A DNA stretch of 57,219 nucleotides from an uncultured Clostridia bacterium (GCA_945872615.1 CAMBZZ010000009.1:1-57219); one strand, 5' to 3'; shown: positions 1 through 9,025, counted from the stretch's first letter. Numbers and translations: made by a program. The notes: a model not told the origin generated them from the letters alone.

Positions 1-95
1 ATTTTGTATGAACTATCTTTTTTATCGGGTGTTGCACTTGATAGTATAATTCACCAAATAATTGCGGTCTTTATTATATAATTTTATTCTCCGCG

Positions 96-124
96 TTGAC
101 TTTAGGCTCGAGTTTTGTTACAAT
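96..124 (+). promoter_or_regulatory. Promoter of the lysA operon
   Basis: A -35 box TTGACT (96-101) and a -10 box TACAAT (119-124) are separated by exactly 17 bp. They lie 36 bp before the lysA start, which has its own AGGAGA ribosome binding site at 150-155. Nothing else is recognisable in bases 1-95. Confidence 0.75.
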
Positions 125-160
125 CAAACGTGACGATACTATATAGCATAGGAGATTGTT

Positions 161-1477
161 ATGAACTATAGAGAAACGATGAACGTCAATGAAAAGGGAC
201 ACCTGCAAATCGGTGGCGTTGACTGTGTAGATTTAGTTGCCAAGTATTCCACGCCGCTCTACGTTATGGACGAAGATTATATCAGAGGCGTAGTAAGAGC
301 TTTTAGAAACACCGTTGCCAATACTTACGGTCATGGCAACGTTGCCTATGCTTCCAAAGCCTTTAGTTGCAAGGCAATTTACAAAATTATGAAAGAAGAG
401 GACGCCAATATCGACGTTGTTTCGGCGGGAGAGCTCTATACCGCAATCAGTGCGGGATTCGACCCTGCCAAGGCGTATTTCCACGGCAACAACAAGTTGG
501 TTTCGGAACTCGAATACGCTATATCCAACGGCGTCGGTGTCATTGTAGTGGACAATCTCGAAGAGGTGGATATTATTGACGAAATATGTGCAAGATACTC
601 CCGCAAGCAAAAGGTGCTTATCCGTACCAACCCGGGGGTTGAAGCGCATACGCACACCTTTATTCAGACGGCTAAGGTAGATAGCAAATTCGGTTTTTCC
701 ATTGCTAGCGGCGATGCTCTCGAAGTAATAAACAAAATCAAAAAGTCCGACAACGTTTATTTTAGAGGTTTGCATTGCCATATAGGCTCCCAAATTTTCG
801 ACAAGTCGGCTTTTGCCTTGGCTGTAGAAGTTATGACCGATTTTATCGCTACTCTCAAACAGCAAGGTGTCGAGGTGGAAGAGCTCAATCTCGGCGGAGG
901 CTTTGGTGTACATTACAGCGGAGACGACCCAAAATTCAATATCAAAGAATACTGCGAATACGTCGAATTACTCACCGACACTCTCAACGACTGCGTGGCA
1001 AAGAAACATATTTCCAAGCCTTACTTTATGATAGAGCCGGGTAGAAGTATCGTCGGCGAGGCGGGAGTTACTCTCTACAGCGTCGGCGCAATCAAGGACA
1101 TCAAGGGCATCAGGAAGTATTTGGCTATAGACGGGGGAATGACTGACAATATTCGTCCCGCTCTATACGACGCCAAGTACGAAGCCGTCATAGCCAACAA
1201 AGCCGACAAGGCGGGTGAAGAAGTTGTCACCATAGCAGGTAAATGTTGCGAAAGCGGCGACGTAATCATCAAAGACATTTGCTTGCCTAAGGCGCAAAGA
1301 GGCGATATTATCGCCGTATTCACCACGGGTGCATACAACTATTCGATGTCGAGCAATTACAACCGCAATTTTGTACCGCCTGTCGTATTCGTATCGGGTG
1401 GAAAAAGTAAATACGCCGTCAAGCCTCAGACTTTTGAGGACTTAGTACGCAACGACGTGGAGGAAGATTATCAATAA
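161..1477 (+). CDS. lysA: Diaminopimelate decarboxylase
   Basis: This PLP enzyme decarboxylates meso-diaminopimelate to L-lysine, the last step of lysine synthesis, in the cytoplasm. The protein has 438 residues, normal for the family. Visible signatures are the PLP lysine in YASKAFSCKA (K66), HCHIGS at 205-210, the glycine-rich GGGFG near 245, EPGR at 292-295, and CESGD at 363-367, which supplies the active-site cysteine of the neighbouring subunit. The start at 161 is chosen over the in-frame ATG at 179 because AGGAGA lies 5 bases upstream of it. It is the first gene of an operon with the M50 protease, scpA and scpB; its stop overlaps the next start by one base (TAATG). Confidence 0.95.
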   Translation: MNYRETMNVNEKGHLQIGGVDCVDLVAKYSTPLYVMDEDYIRGVVRAFRNTVANTYGHGNVAYASKAFSCKAIYKIMKEEDANIDVVSAGELYTAISAGFDPAKAYFHGNNKLVSELEYAISNGVGVIVVDNLEEVDIIDEICARYSRKQKVLIRTNPGVEAHTHTFIQTAKVDSKFGFSIASGDALEVINKIKKSDNVYFRGLHCHIGSQIFDKSAFALAVEVMTDFIATLKQQGVEVEELNLGGGFGVHYSGDDPKFNIKEYCEYVELLTDTLNDCVAKKHISKPYFMIEPGRSIVGEAGVTLYSVGAIKDIKGIRKYLAIDGGMTDNIRPALYDAKYEAVIANKADKAGEEVVTIAGKCCESGDVIIKDICLPKAQRGDIIAVFTTGAYNYSMSSNYNRNFVPPVVFVSGGKSKYAVKPQTFEDLVRNDVEEDYQ

Positions 1478-2211
1478 TGTTATATATTATCACTTCGCTA
1501 GCCGACTATCCGAGACTTGCGTTTTTAGGTGTGCTTGCATATCTGATAGCGATATTGTTTGCTATAGTTTTGCACGAAATGGCGCATGGCTGGGTAGCGT
1601 ATCTCAACGGTGATTATACTGCAAAGATGCGAGGTAGACTTTCGCTCAACCCACTCAAACACATTGACCCTATAGGATTTTTGATGATGTTGTTGGTTGG
1701 TTTCGGTTGGGCGAAACCCGTACCTATCGACCCACGCAATTTTAGAGATTACAAGAAAGGTATGATAACGGTCTCTTTGGCGGGAGTTATATGCAATTTT
1801 ATCGTAGCATTTTTGGCTACCGCCGTTTATGCGATATTGATTGCGTGTACCAAGAGCGTTGACTTGACGATTTACGTGGGGCAAGAAATATCGGCGGGGC
1901 AATACGCATATTTCTTTTTCTCGTATCTCTTCCAGTTTAGCATAATATTCAACCTCACGCTTATGGCGTTCAACCTTTTGCCTATATATCCGCTAGACGG
2001 ATTTAGATTGTTCGAAACGCTCAAGCCGTCGAGCAAATACGTAGATTTTATGTATAGATACGGCAATTATGCTCTTCTGATATTGCTTATCGGTAGCAGC
2101 GTTTTGGGTAGAATTAGTCCTTATCTCGATATATTCGGTATGTATATCACGTTTGTACGCAACGTCGTAGGCAAACTATTCGGTTTGATATTCGGCGTCA
2201 ATATTTTGTAG
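1477..2211 (+). CDS. Site-2-protease-family (M50) membrane metalloprotease
   Basis: This is a 244-residue polytopic membrane protein of the M50 family, in the compact group related to the YwhC-type rhomboid-neighbour proteins that lack a PDZ domain. The zinc-binding motif HEMAH is at 33-37 within the first hydrophobic segment, and the second conserved site NLLPIYPLDG is at 166-175, with D174 as the likely third metal ligand. Both catalytic elements are intact, so it is probably active. Family members cut substrates inside the membrane; the substrate here is unknown. It lies between lysA and scpA with a 1-bp overlap upstream and a 6-bp gap downstream, an arrangement common in Clostridia. Confidence 0.88.
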   Translation: MLYIITSLADYPRLAFLGVLAYLIAILFAIVLHEMAHGWVAYLNGDYTAKMRGRLSLNPLKHIDPIGFLMMLLVGFGWAKPVPIDPRNFRDYKKGMITVSLAGVICNFIVAFLATAVYAILIACTKSVDLTIYVGQEISAGQYAYFFFSYLFQFSIIFNLTLMAFNLLPIYPLDGFRLFETLKPSSKYVDFMYRYGNYALLILLIGSSVLGRISPYLDIFGMYITFVRNVVGKLFGLIFGVNIL

Positions 2212-2217
2212 GTAAAT

Positions 2218-3018
2218 ATGGCGAATTTTTTTGAAAAACACGCTAGCGACGTAGTCAAGTTTAGTTTGCTTGATTTTGAAGGACCAATCGACTTGCTCTA
2301 CACCCTTATAGTGGTGGAGGGCAAGTACGACTTGCTTACCTTTCCGCTAGCGCAAATCACGGGGCAATATATGCAGTATATGGAAGGGGTCGGACAGCTC
2401 GATATGGACGTGGCTTCCGACTTCGTATCCGTTGCCGCCACGCTGTTAGAAATTAAATCTAAGGACGCGTTGCCTAAAGAAGAAATCGAAGACGAAGATT
2501 ATATCGAAGAGGAAGACCCCGAGGAATTGCTTAGACGAAGATTGCTTATGTATGCAATGTTCAAAGAAAAGGGAGAGGCGCTCAAGGAGAGAGAGACGCT
2601 CAACAAATTTTATCGCAAGCCGGTATTTACAGACAAGGACGCGATTATCGTTCTAAGCAATTTTGACCTCAACAATCTCATCGACGCATACGGAAGAATG
2701 CTACTTAGGCTCAACGAAAAAGAGATTGCTTTCGCAACCAAAAAGATTGTCAAAGACCCTTATACCGTGGCAGATAAAATCAACTATATAGCCAAGAGGG
2801 TCATTGAACAAAGAAGTGTCAAGTTTAGCGAATTGTTTGGAGATAACGTAGAAAAAAGCGAGAAAATATCTACTTTCCAAGCACTTCTCGAACTTATGAA
2901 GAAACAAATCGTCAAAGCTACTCAACAGTCGTTTACCGATGATATTCTCATCGAATACAACGAAGAAATCGACAGCGAAGCAATAGATTATTCGCATTTG
3001 ACCGATACGGAGGAATAG
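2218..3018 (+). CDS. scpA: Segregation and condensation protein A (kleisin)
   Basis: ScpA is the kleisin subunit that bridges the two heads of the SMC dimer and binds ScpB, forming the bacterial condensin that compacts and separates chromosomes. The 266-residue protein begins with the typical block FEGPIDLLYTLI near residue 20, has an acidic EDEDYIEEEDPEELLRRR linker in the middle, and a winged-helix-like C-terminus, as in other ScpA proteins. It is followed one base later by scpB, the near-universal partner. The smc gene itself is not in the window. Confidence 0.94.
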   Translation: MANFFEKHASDVVKFSLLDFEGPIDLLYTLIVVEGKYDLLTFPLAQITGQYMQYMEGVGQLDMDVASDFVSVAATLLEIKSKDALPKEEIEDEDYIEEEDPEELLRRRLLMYAMFKEKGEALKERETLNKFYRKPVFTDKDAIIVLSNFDLNNLIDAYGRMLLRLNEKEIAFATKKIVKDPYTVADKINYIAKRVIEQRSVKFSELFGDNVEKSEKISTFQALLELMKKQIVKATQQSFTDDILIEYNEEIDSEAIDYSHLTDTEE

Positions 3019-3019
3019 A

Positions 3020-3748
3020 ATGAAAAATTTAGTCAACGTCGTGGAAGCGATAATATTTGCGGCGGGAGTACCGATAAGCAGACAAGATATATTGTCCAAA
3101 CTTCCGGACGATGTGTCCAAACGCAATCTCAACGACGCAATATTCGAATTGGAAGAAAAATATAGCGGAGATTGCGGAATCAGATTGGAAGTATTCAATG
3201 ACAAGGTTCAGTTTTGTTCCAATAGCAAATATGGCGAAATCGTAGCCGAGGTTTTGCAACCCGTCAAAGAGAAGGAACTCTCCAAAATTTTGGTCGAAGT
3301 GTTGTCGATTATCGCATATCAACAGCCAATCACTCGTAGCGAAATAGAAGAAATAAGAGGCGTAAGTCCCGATTATGCTATCAGCGTACTTCTCAAAGCC
3401 GACCTTATCAAGAGCTGTGGATTTAAGCAATCTCCGGGTAAGCCCGTATTGTACGGCACGACGGAGGAATTTCTCAAAAAGTTTGAATTGCATTCTATAG
3501 ACGAATTGCCTGATTACGGTGAAGTTATGAAGAGACTTATCGAATACGGCAACTTCAATGCTCAGACCGAGGGGCTGTATAGGGAAGTGCAACTCTCGGA
3601 CGACTATAGCGAGGGTGCTACGTCAAGTCAAATTCAGCAACAAGACGAGCTGGACGCAATGCTTGACAGCAACAATCCCGACTTTTTGGAGGGGGAAGAC
3701 TTCGTAACTTTTGAAAGCGGCGAGGACGACGATACGATAGGGGTATAA
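3020..3748 (+). CDS. scpB: Segregation and condensation protein B
   Basis: ScpB dimerises through tandem winged-helix domains and binds the middle of ScpA in the SMC complex. The 242-residue protein shows the family signature EVLSIIAYQQPITRSEIEEIRG (residues about 93-114) and the following PVLYGTTEEFLKKF. An acidic, probably disordered tail of about 60 residues extends the C-terminus. It is the last gene of the lysA operon: a palindrome at 3783-3843 and a terminator at 3873-3896 follow. Confidence 0.94.
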   Translation: MKNLVNVVEAIIFAAGVPISRQDILSKLPDDVSKRNLNDAIFELEEKYSGDCGIRLEVFNDKVQFCSNSKYGEIVAEVLQPVKEKELSKILVEVLSIIAYQQPITRSEIEEIRGVSPDYAISVLLKADLIKSCGFKQSPGKPVLYGTTEEFLKKFELHSIDELPDYGEVMKRLIEYGNFNAQTEGLYREVQLSDDYSEGATSSQIQQQDELDAMLDSNNPDFLEGEDFVTFESGEDDDTIGV

Positions 3749-3782
3749 TTGCGTAATATACGCTATCTTTAGTTGACCTATA

Positions 3783-3843
3783 GATAACGTTAGCGCTACA
3801 GGCGGTATCTAACGGCAATTCCGCGTCAATCGCTAACGTTATC
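3783..3843. repeat. 61-bp palindrome with perfect 13-bp arms
   Basis: GATAACGTTAGCG (3783-3795) is repeated exactly in inverted orientation at 3831-3843. A nested GCGG/CCGC pair lies inside. It sits between the scpB stop and the operon terminator, so the transcript would carry a long stable 3' stem. No second copy was noticed in this window. Confidence 0.7.
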
Positions 3844-3872
3844 GAAAATATCAAAACTAAACAATCATATAC

Positions 3873-3900
3873 AAAAAGAGGGTTATGCCTCTTTTTTTTT
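3873..3900 (+). terminator. Rho-independent terminator after scpB
   Basis: AAAAAGAGG (3873-3881) pairs with CCTCTTTTT (3888-3896) around a 6-base loop and runs into a T-tract to 3900. It closes the lysA-M50-scpA-scpB operon. Confidence 0.85.
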
Positions 3901-3933
3901 GTATTTTCAGCGCCGTTTGCACACAACAATATT

Positions 3934-4521
3934 ATGGTTTGGTTGATTTTGAGTTTGTCGGGTGCAATAGTAATCTCAATTTTGTCGATTATAGCATTAG
4001 CTACTTTGACGATAAAAGGATATTTTGATTCACATAACGGTAGAGCGAGTTTTGAGATTGCTTTGATGACAAAGACTATATTAAAAATTATTATTTTCGA
4101 ATGCAAGGGAAACGTCTATTATCAAATAGGCAATAGGGATTTTGAAAAAATCAATCTCACTTCGACACGCAGACAAATTAAATCCACCAAACCATCGCCA
4201 AAACAAAAGGAAATTTTAGTTGATTTATTACCCATACCTCTTCGTAGTTTTCACGTCTATCTATCTTATTGCGCCGATAATATGTGGAGCGCAATGCTGA
4301 AACCGTTGCTTGAGGGATTTCGCGGCGCGATAGACTATCTTAGCCGCGGTTTAATAAAATGCGAAGATACGTCACTCGTTATCAACGACGCGTACGCTCG
4401 ACAAGGCTTTATGCTTTGCTTAGGCGTTAATATCAAAGTATTTACAATTTTAGGTTTGCTGACAAAGGTGCTAGTTCTTCGGAGAAAAACGAAAGCATCC
4501 GATAGTAAGACAAAGGCTTGA
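3934..4521 (+). CDS. DUF2953 family (YtfI-like) protein
   Basis: This 195-residue protein has one N-terminal membrane segment (residues about 3-28), then a basic, beta-rich body. Its features and its position upstream of a GerW/YtfJ gene match the DUF2953 family, whose Bacillus member ytfI is the neighbour of ytfJ. The molecular function of the family is not established; a sporulation role is inferred from context. No Shine-Dalgarno sequence is visible before the ATG at 3934 and no better in-frame start lies upstream. A 248-bp AT-rich gap without a gene separates it from gerW. Confidence 0.6.
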   Translation: MVWLILSLSGAIVISILSIIALATLTIKGYFDSHNGRASFEIALMTKTILKIIIFECKGNVYYQIGNRDFEKINLTSTRRQIKSTKPSPKQKEILVDLLPIPLRSFHVYLSYCADNMWSAMLKPLLEGFRGAIDYLSRGLIKCEDTSLVINDAYARQGFMLCLGVNIKVFTILGLLTKVLVLRRKTKASDSKTKA

Positions 4522-4769
4522 ACAAGATGGTATAAGATTATGATTGCCAAAGTTGCAGAGTACTGCTTGTGGATCGATCTTATAGATTGCCGCCAATAAT
4601 TAGACTAATTGAAGATAGCAAATCTTTTGTCTACTAAGTTACCGAGGTACGTCAAATAAACGTCTAAAATTATCAATATTAAATTAATAACAAAATAAAT
4701 ATCTCAACTAAATGTAAAAATCTGCACAAAATATATGATAGAAATAGAATTAGATAAGGAGAGTGGAGT

Positions 4770-5123
4770 ATGAACGATATACAGGATATTATGAGTAGCG
4801 CGCTCAACAGTCTAAAAGGCGTAGTTGAGAGCGATTCGGCAGTCTCGAGACCAATCACCATGCCCGACGGTACGACGATTGTCCCTATGTCTAAGATAAC
4901 CATAGGCATAGCGAGCGGTGGCGGAGAGATAAACAAAAATAAAGAATACGACGTATTCAATATGCCGTTCGCAGGAGGCGGCGGAGGCGGAATATCTATC
5001 ACGCCGCTTGGTTTTTTGGTATGTTACGACGAGGGGTTTAGATTGATAAAAGTAGAAGATAAGGAGAAAGAAGAGAGATGGAAAGACTTGATAAGTCTGG
5101 CAACAAAAGTCATCAAAAGATAA
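4770..5123 (+). CDS. gerW: GerW family sporulation protein (YtfJ)
   Basis: GerW/YtfJ proteins are made during sporulation and in Bacillus are needed for normal spore germination. The 117-residue protein carries the family signatures: TIVPMSKITIGIASGG in the middle, and a glycine run followed by GISITPLGFLV near residue 75-85. An AAGGAG ribosome binding site precedes the ATG. Its last 46 bases overlap the start of the downstream carboxypeptidase in a different frame, so translation of the two is probably coupled. Confidence 0.9.
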   Translation: MNDIQDIMSSALNSLKGVVESDSAVSRPITMPDGTTIVPMSKITIGIASGGGEINKNKEYDVFNMPFAGGGGGGISITPLGFLVCYDEGFRLIKVEDKEKEERWKDLISLATKVIKR

Positions 5124-5992
5124 AATTCGAGGGTAAATACTTCTTAATTACCTTGTTTTTCATAATAATATCAACAAATTTATTACCAATAATGATATTT
5201 TGTAGAAAAAACGAAGAAGTCGAAATAGGTACTGATTTACAGGCTGTCGAAACCGTCAAATATAATTCTTCTAGCGCAACTATCGTCGTGGACCAAAAGA
5301 GTAAAAAGATATTGTCAAGTAGCAATGCTCATGTAAGACTTGCTATGGCAAGCACTACCAAAATAATGACGGCAATGGTCGTACTTGACAACGTAGTCGA
5401 CGTCGACGTGCAATTAGCTATTCCGCAAGAGGCTGTTGGTGTAGAAGGGTCTTCGGTGTATCTTAAGCGCAACGAGATATGGAGCGTACGAGATTTACTT
5501 TATGCCCTCATGCTGCGTAGCGGCAACGATGCGGCGGTTGCCTTGTCAATAGCCGTTGGCGGAAGCGTTCAAGGCTTTGTTGATATGATGAACGCAAAAG
5601 TTTCGGAGTTGGGGCTAAAAGATACTCATTTTACCAATCCGCACGGACTACACGACGACAATCACTATACTACCGCCTATGATTTAGCTATAATAACGGC
5701 TGAAGCTATGAAAAACCCGCTGTTCAAAAGTATTGTTTCCGCCAAATCGTATGTGGTAGAGGGCAATTATACTCACGATAGATACTATTTAGGCAACAAA
5801 AACAAGATGCTCTTAATGATGGAGGGCGCGGACGGGGTCAAGACCGGCTATACCAAAAATTCCGGCAGATGTTTGGTCAGTTCGGCAACTAGAGGGGATA
5901 CGCAGCTGATATGTGTGGTACTCAACGTTCACGATATGTGGAACGTCAGCAAAAATCTGCTGGAAAAGGGCTTCGAGCAAATTAAAAATTAG
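5078..5992 (+). CDS. D-alanyl-D-alanine carboxypeptidase (peptidase S11, DacB/DacF type)
   Basis: This enzyme removes the terminal D-alanine from peptidoglycan stem peptides outside the membrane. The 304-residue protein has an N-terminal signal or anchor segment (residues 20-41) and all three penicillin-binding motifs: STTK at 92-95 (nucleophile S92), SGN at 148-150 and KTG at 255-257. It lacks the C-terminal beta domain and amphipathic anchor of longer DacA-type enzymes. Context next to gerW and rluB resembles the dacB/dacF region of other spore formers, suggesting a role in spore cortex modification. The start at 5078 lies inside gerW, with AAGGAG at 5061-5066 upstream; no other start keeps the membrane segment. 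Confidence 0.92.
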   Translation: MERLDKSGNKSHQKIKFEGKYFLITLFFIIISTNLLPIMIFCRKNEEVEIGTDLQAVETVKYNSSSATIVVDQKSKKILSSSNAHVRLAMASTTKIMTAMVVLDNVVDVDVQLAIPQEAVGVEGSSVYLKRNEIWSVRDLLYALMLRSGNDAAVALSIAVGGSVQGFVDMMNAKVSELGLKDTHFTNPHGLHDDNHYTTAYDLAIITAEAMKNPLFKSIVSAKSYVVEGNYTHDRYYLGNKNKMLLMMEGADGVKTGYTKNSGRCLVSSATRGDTQLICVVLNVHDMWNVSKNLLEKGFEQIKN

Positions 5993-6129
5993 TTTGATTG
6001 AAATCGGCAATCTATCCAACCGTTATTTGCCCGTTTATGCAAAATTTTTGTCAAATTGCTTCGACCTGACACGCAAATACTTGCTTTTTAGGTCGAGGCA
6101 ATTTATAATTATTTAAGGAGAAGAGAGCA

Positions 6130-6837
6130 ATGGAAAGACTAAACAGATTTTTGGCGCGCAACGGGGTTGCTTCGAGACGCAACGCGGACAAAATGATTGC
6201 CCAAGGGCAAGTCAAGGTCAACGGAGAGGTAGTCGATCGCCTTGGTGCGACTATCAATCCCGACAACGACGTCGTGACGTGCAACGGAATTACCGTCAAA
6301 GCCGTCAAACCGGTCTACATAATGTTTTATAAGCCTAAGGGCTGTATCACCACCAAGAAGGACGAATTGGGTCGTAAGACGATATTCGATTACGTTACCG
6401 TGGACGTAGCGGGGCTTGTGCCCGTAGGCAGGCTCGACTATGAGACTGAGGGGTTGCTATTGCTTACCAACGACGGACAACTTGCGCACGCGCTTACTCA
6501 CCCGAGCCACGAAATTCCTAAGACGTACGTAGTCAAAGTCGAGGGCGAAGTACCCGAACATAATCTTGCCCAACTACGCAAGGGCGTGATGGTAGACGGT
6601 GTCAAGACCAAGCGTAGCAAGGTCAAGTTGCTAGAATATAAGGACGGAATATCCAAAATTCAAGTAACCATTTACGAAGGAAGAAACAGACAGATTCGCA
6701 AAATGTTCGAGGCTATTGACAAAGAAGTCATCTTCCTCAAGAGGACCGCAGTAGCCGATTTAAGGCTTGGCGGATTGTCCCGAGGCGGGTATAGATACCT
6801 CAACGAGTTTGAGATAGACTATCTCAAAAGACTGTAA
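6130..6837 (+). CDS. rluB: 23S rRNA pseudouridine synthase (RluB family)
   Basis: RluB-type enzymes convert a uridine of 23S rRNA helix 80 to pseudouridine. The 235-residue protein has an N-terminal S4 RNA-binding domain (residues 1-45) and the catalytic motif GRLDYETEGLL with D103 as the nucleophile. The C-terminal block GRNRQIRKMF is also typical. A strong AAGGAG lies 9 bases before the ATG. Assignment to RluB rather than RsuA or RluE rests on gene context near scpAB, as in Bacillus, and on length. A clear terminator follows. Confidence 0.88.
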   Translation: MERLNRFLARNGVASRRNADKMIAQGQVKVNGEVVDRLGATINPDNDVVTCNGITVKAVKPVYIMFYKPKGCITTKKDELGRKTIFDYVTVDVAGLVPVGRLDYETEGLLLLTNDGQLAHALTHPSHEIPKTYVVKVEGEVPEHNLAQLRKGVMVDGVKTKRSKVKLLEYKDGISKIQVTIYEGRNRQIRKMFEAIDKEVIFLKRTAVADLRLGGLSRGGYRYLNEFEIDYLKRL

Positions 6838-6870
6838 ATCCTACGAGCACTAATTTAGTTAGATTATTAG

Positions 6871-6902
6871 ATACAACGGTAATTCGCCGTTGTATTTTTT
6901 TA
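6871..6902 (+). terminator. Rho-independent terminator after rluB
   Basis: ATACAACGG (6871-6879) pairs with CCGTTGTAT (6887-6895), followed by seven T residues. The rest of the 320-bp gap before the next gene is AT-rich and holds only the pump-operon promoter. Confidence 0.88.
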
Positions 6903-7089
6903 ACTTACCGTATCGCGTCCAATCGAGTTATCCGTCGGTATTTGCCATGTCGGTTAAAAAATCTAGAGATTGCGAATATGCAAAACGCGCGCCTAAAAAC
7001 CTAAATTGATAAATTTTCTAAACAATTTGCACGCAAATATACACAAATATTTTTTTTATTCAATTTACTCACAAATGTACTGCAAATCC

Positions 7090-7118
7090 TTGCAAAAATT
7101 TTAACAAAAATATATAAT
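7090..7118 (+). promoter_or_regulatory. Promoter of the decarboxylase/carboxyltransferase operon
   Basis: TTGCAA (7090-7095) and TATAAT (7113-7118) are 17 bp apart, about 40 bp before the first start codon. Strong codon bias in the genes that follow fits high expression. Confidence 0.75.
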
Positions 7119-7157
7119 GCTATTGGTAAAATTATACAACACTATTTGGAGGTAAAT

Positions 7158-8555
7158 ATGGAGAATAAAAATCTCTCAACTTTCTCTAAGGCGCTTGACA
7201 AGGCTTGTTCCAAAATCAAGTCTTTCGTCAACGACATCGTAGACGCCGAGAGTTTTGTAGAGACTGACGCTTTCCTTACCGGCAAAGGCTTTGACAGTGC
7301 CCTCGAGGCTTTGGGTGAAGGTGTTATTACGGGTTACGCTACCATACAAGGTCACCCGGTTCATCTTTTTGCTCAAAACGCAGAGGTGCTCAAAGGAAGT
7401 ATGTCTCAAGCACAAGCAGACAAAATTGCCAAAGCAATGCAAAGAGCAGTCAGTGCGGGAGTACCGTTCGTATCAATCATCGATTGTAGCGGTGCAAGAG
7501 TAGGCGAAGGTGCCGCAGTTTTGGAGAGTTATGCGCAACTCATCGCCAACAGCGCTATTTTGGCGGACAACGTGCCACACGTAGCGATAGTCAAGGGCGT
7601 TGCCGTAGGAATGATGGCAACTTACGTTGCGGGCGCGGACTTTGTCTTTATGTCCAAGGACGCGATTATGTCGGTCAATTCTCCAATGTATCTTGCTTCC
7701 GACGTCAAAAATTTCCCTATCAATTATACGCAGCTTATAGGATACGACAACTACGCTAAGAGCACGGATTTAGCTCAATTTATTTACAAAGATTCTGCAG
7801 ATTTAAGCAGCCAACTCGCACGTTTGTTCGCTACGGTTTTGCCAGCCGACGAAGAAGAGAGTGAGGACGACCCTAATCGTATCGATCCTGCGCTTGATGG
7901 CGCAATGACTGCGGCTCAAAGGACGGAGAGCATTTGCGATAAGGGCTCGGTAATAACTTTCAATGCAAGTTACGCTCCCGAGGTTGTTTGTTCGCTTGCC
8001 AAAATCAACGGCATTTCCGTCGGCGTGATTGCCACCGAAGGCGATTATATCAGCCAAGAAGGCGTAGAGAAGGCTACCGATTTTATCGACAAACTTGAAA
8101 GTTTCGATTTGCCGCTCGTTACGCTCGTAGACACTTTGGGCGTCAATCCTACGCTCGAGCAAGAGCTTAGCGGCTTCGCTAAGAAGACCAATCGTCTTAT
8201 GCAGACCATTGCGGCAAGTAGCATTGCCAAAATCGGCGTAGCGGTAGGCAACGCGGTAGGTTTCGGATACAGCGCACTCATGAGCAAGGGCTTAGGCTTC
8301 GGCTATACGCTTGCTTGCGAACGTTCCGTCATTAGTCCTATACCATCAGACACGGCGGTAGTTGCTATGATGAACGAGCAACTCAAAGAGGGTGGCAACA
8401 GCGAAGAGTTGCGTGCTCGCCTCAGCGAAAAATATCAACAAATGCAAGCCAATCCGCTCGTAGCGGCTAAGGACGGCTACATCGACAACGTAATCGAAGC
8501 ATGCAATATCAGACCTTACGTATCGTCGGCGTTGCTCATGTTGCTCGGCTTGTGA
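7158..8555 (+). CDS. Acyl-CoA carboxyltransferase subunit, MmdA/12S-like (divergent)
   Basis: The 465-residue protein is a double crotonase-fold carboxyltransferase of the type found in methylmalonyl-CoA decarboxylase alpha subunits and the 12S subunit of transcarboxylase. The N-terminal half keeps the oxyanion-type motif DCSGARVGEG near residue 115. It is some 40-50 residues shorter than typical MmdA proteins, and the usual C-terminal block with GGAY is replaced by GFGYSALMSKGLGFGY, so the acyl-CoA substrate cannot be named. The start is the ATG at 7158 with GGAGG at 7148-7152, not the TTG at 7146 that lies within the ribosome binding site. First gene of a five-gene operon with an OadG-like protein, a biotin carrier, OadB and OadA. 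Confidence 0.8.
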   Translation: MENKNLSTFSKALDKACSKIKSFVNDIVDAESFVETDAFLTGKGFDSALEALGEGVITGYATIQGHPVHLFAQNAEVLKGSMSQAQADKIAKAMQRAVSAGVPFVSIIDCSGARVGEGAAVLESYAQLIANSAILADNVPHVAIVKGVAVGMMATYVAGADFVFMSKDAIMSVNSPMYLASDVKNFPINYTQLIGYDNYAKSTDLAQFIYKDSADLSSQLARLFATVLPADEEESEDDPNRIDPALDGAMTAAQRTESICDKGSVITFNASYAPEVVCSLAKINGISVGVIATEGDYISQEGVEKATDFIDKLESFDLPLVTLVDTLGVNPTLEQELSGFAKKTNRLMQTIAASSIAKIGVAVGNAVGFGYSALMSKGLGFGYTLACERSVISPIPSDTAVVAMMNEQLKEGGNSEELRARLSEKYQQMQANPLVAAKDGYIDNVIEACNIRPYVSSALLMLLGL

Positions 8556-8563
8556 GGTGAAAG

Positions 8564-9001
8564 ATGAAAAGAGCAAAAATTATATTTTCAATAATTTTGC
8601 TTGTTTGTCTCATGTCGTTGTTCGTGGGTTGCACGCTAGAATACGGCAATCCCGACAGCCTCGGCATAGGTGATATGTCGGTCGGCAGAAGGATTACCAC
8701 GGGACTGTTGGTATCTGTTTTGGGCATAGGAATGGTATTCGTCGTCCTTATAGTATTGATATTATTTATCAAACTTATGGAAGTGTTGCTCAATTTGTTC
8801 AAAAATATGAAGAAACCTCAGAAGCCTGTCGAAGCCAAACCGCAACCCGTCGTCACCGCGACGGCAGTCGAGGACAATCAAGCAGAGGAAGAAGTAGTCG
8901 CAGCGATTACGGCGGCACTCGTAGCGTATTACGAGTCCAACGGCGTCGTAATCACGTCAAGCCTACCGTTCAAGGTTCGCTCAATCAAACAAATAAAATA
9001 A
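8564..9001 (+). CDS. OadG-like membrane anchor (delta/gamma subunit of the sodium-pump decarboxylase)
   Basis: OadG-type subunits are small membrane proteins that hold the peripheral carboxyltransferase on the membrane subunit. The 145-residue protein has a lipoprotein-like N-terminus (LFVGC near residue 23), one strong transmembrane segment (about 45-70) and a Pro/Ala/Glu-rich cytoplasmic linker. The tail AAITAALVAYYE near residues 110-121 is a recurrent C-terminal element of clostridial OadG/MmdD proteins. The N-terminal lipobox-like segment plus an internal transmembrane helix means the N-terminus may be outside the cell. Lies 8 bp after the carboxyltransferase gene. Confidence 0.8.
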   Translation: MKRAKIIFSIILLVCLMSLFVGCTLEYGNPDSLGIGDMSVGRRITTGLLVSVLGIGMVFVVLIVLILFIKLMEVLLNLFKNMKKPQKPVEAKPQPVVTATAVEDNQAEEEVVAAITAALVAYYESNGVVITSSLPFKVRSIKQIK

Positions 9002-9025
9002 ATATCCATACAATAGGAGAGTATT

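Noticed and set aside
3934..3936. Leaderless promoter for the DUF2953 gene, which also lacks a ribosome binding site
   Set aside because: The bases at the required -10 position (3922-3927) do not resemble a -10 box.
5913..6116. A 67-codon frame after the carboxypeptidase gene
   Set aside because: It starts inside the carboxypeptidase gene in another frame and has no ribosome binding site or recognisable feature.
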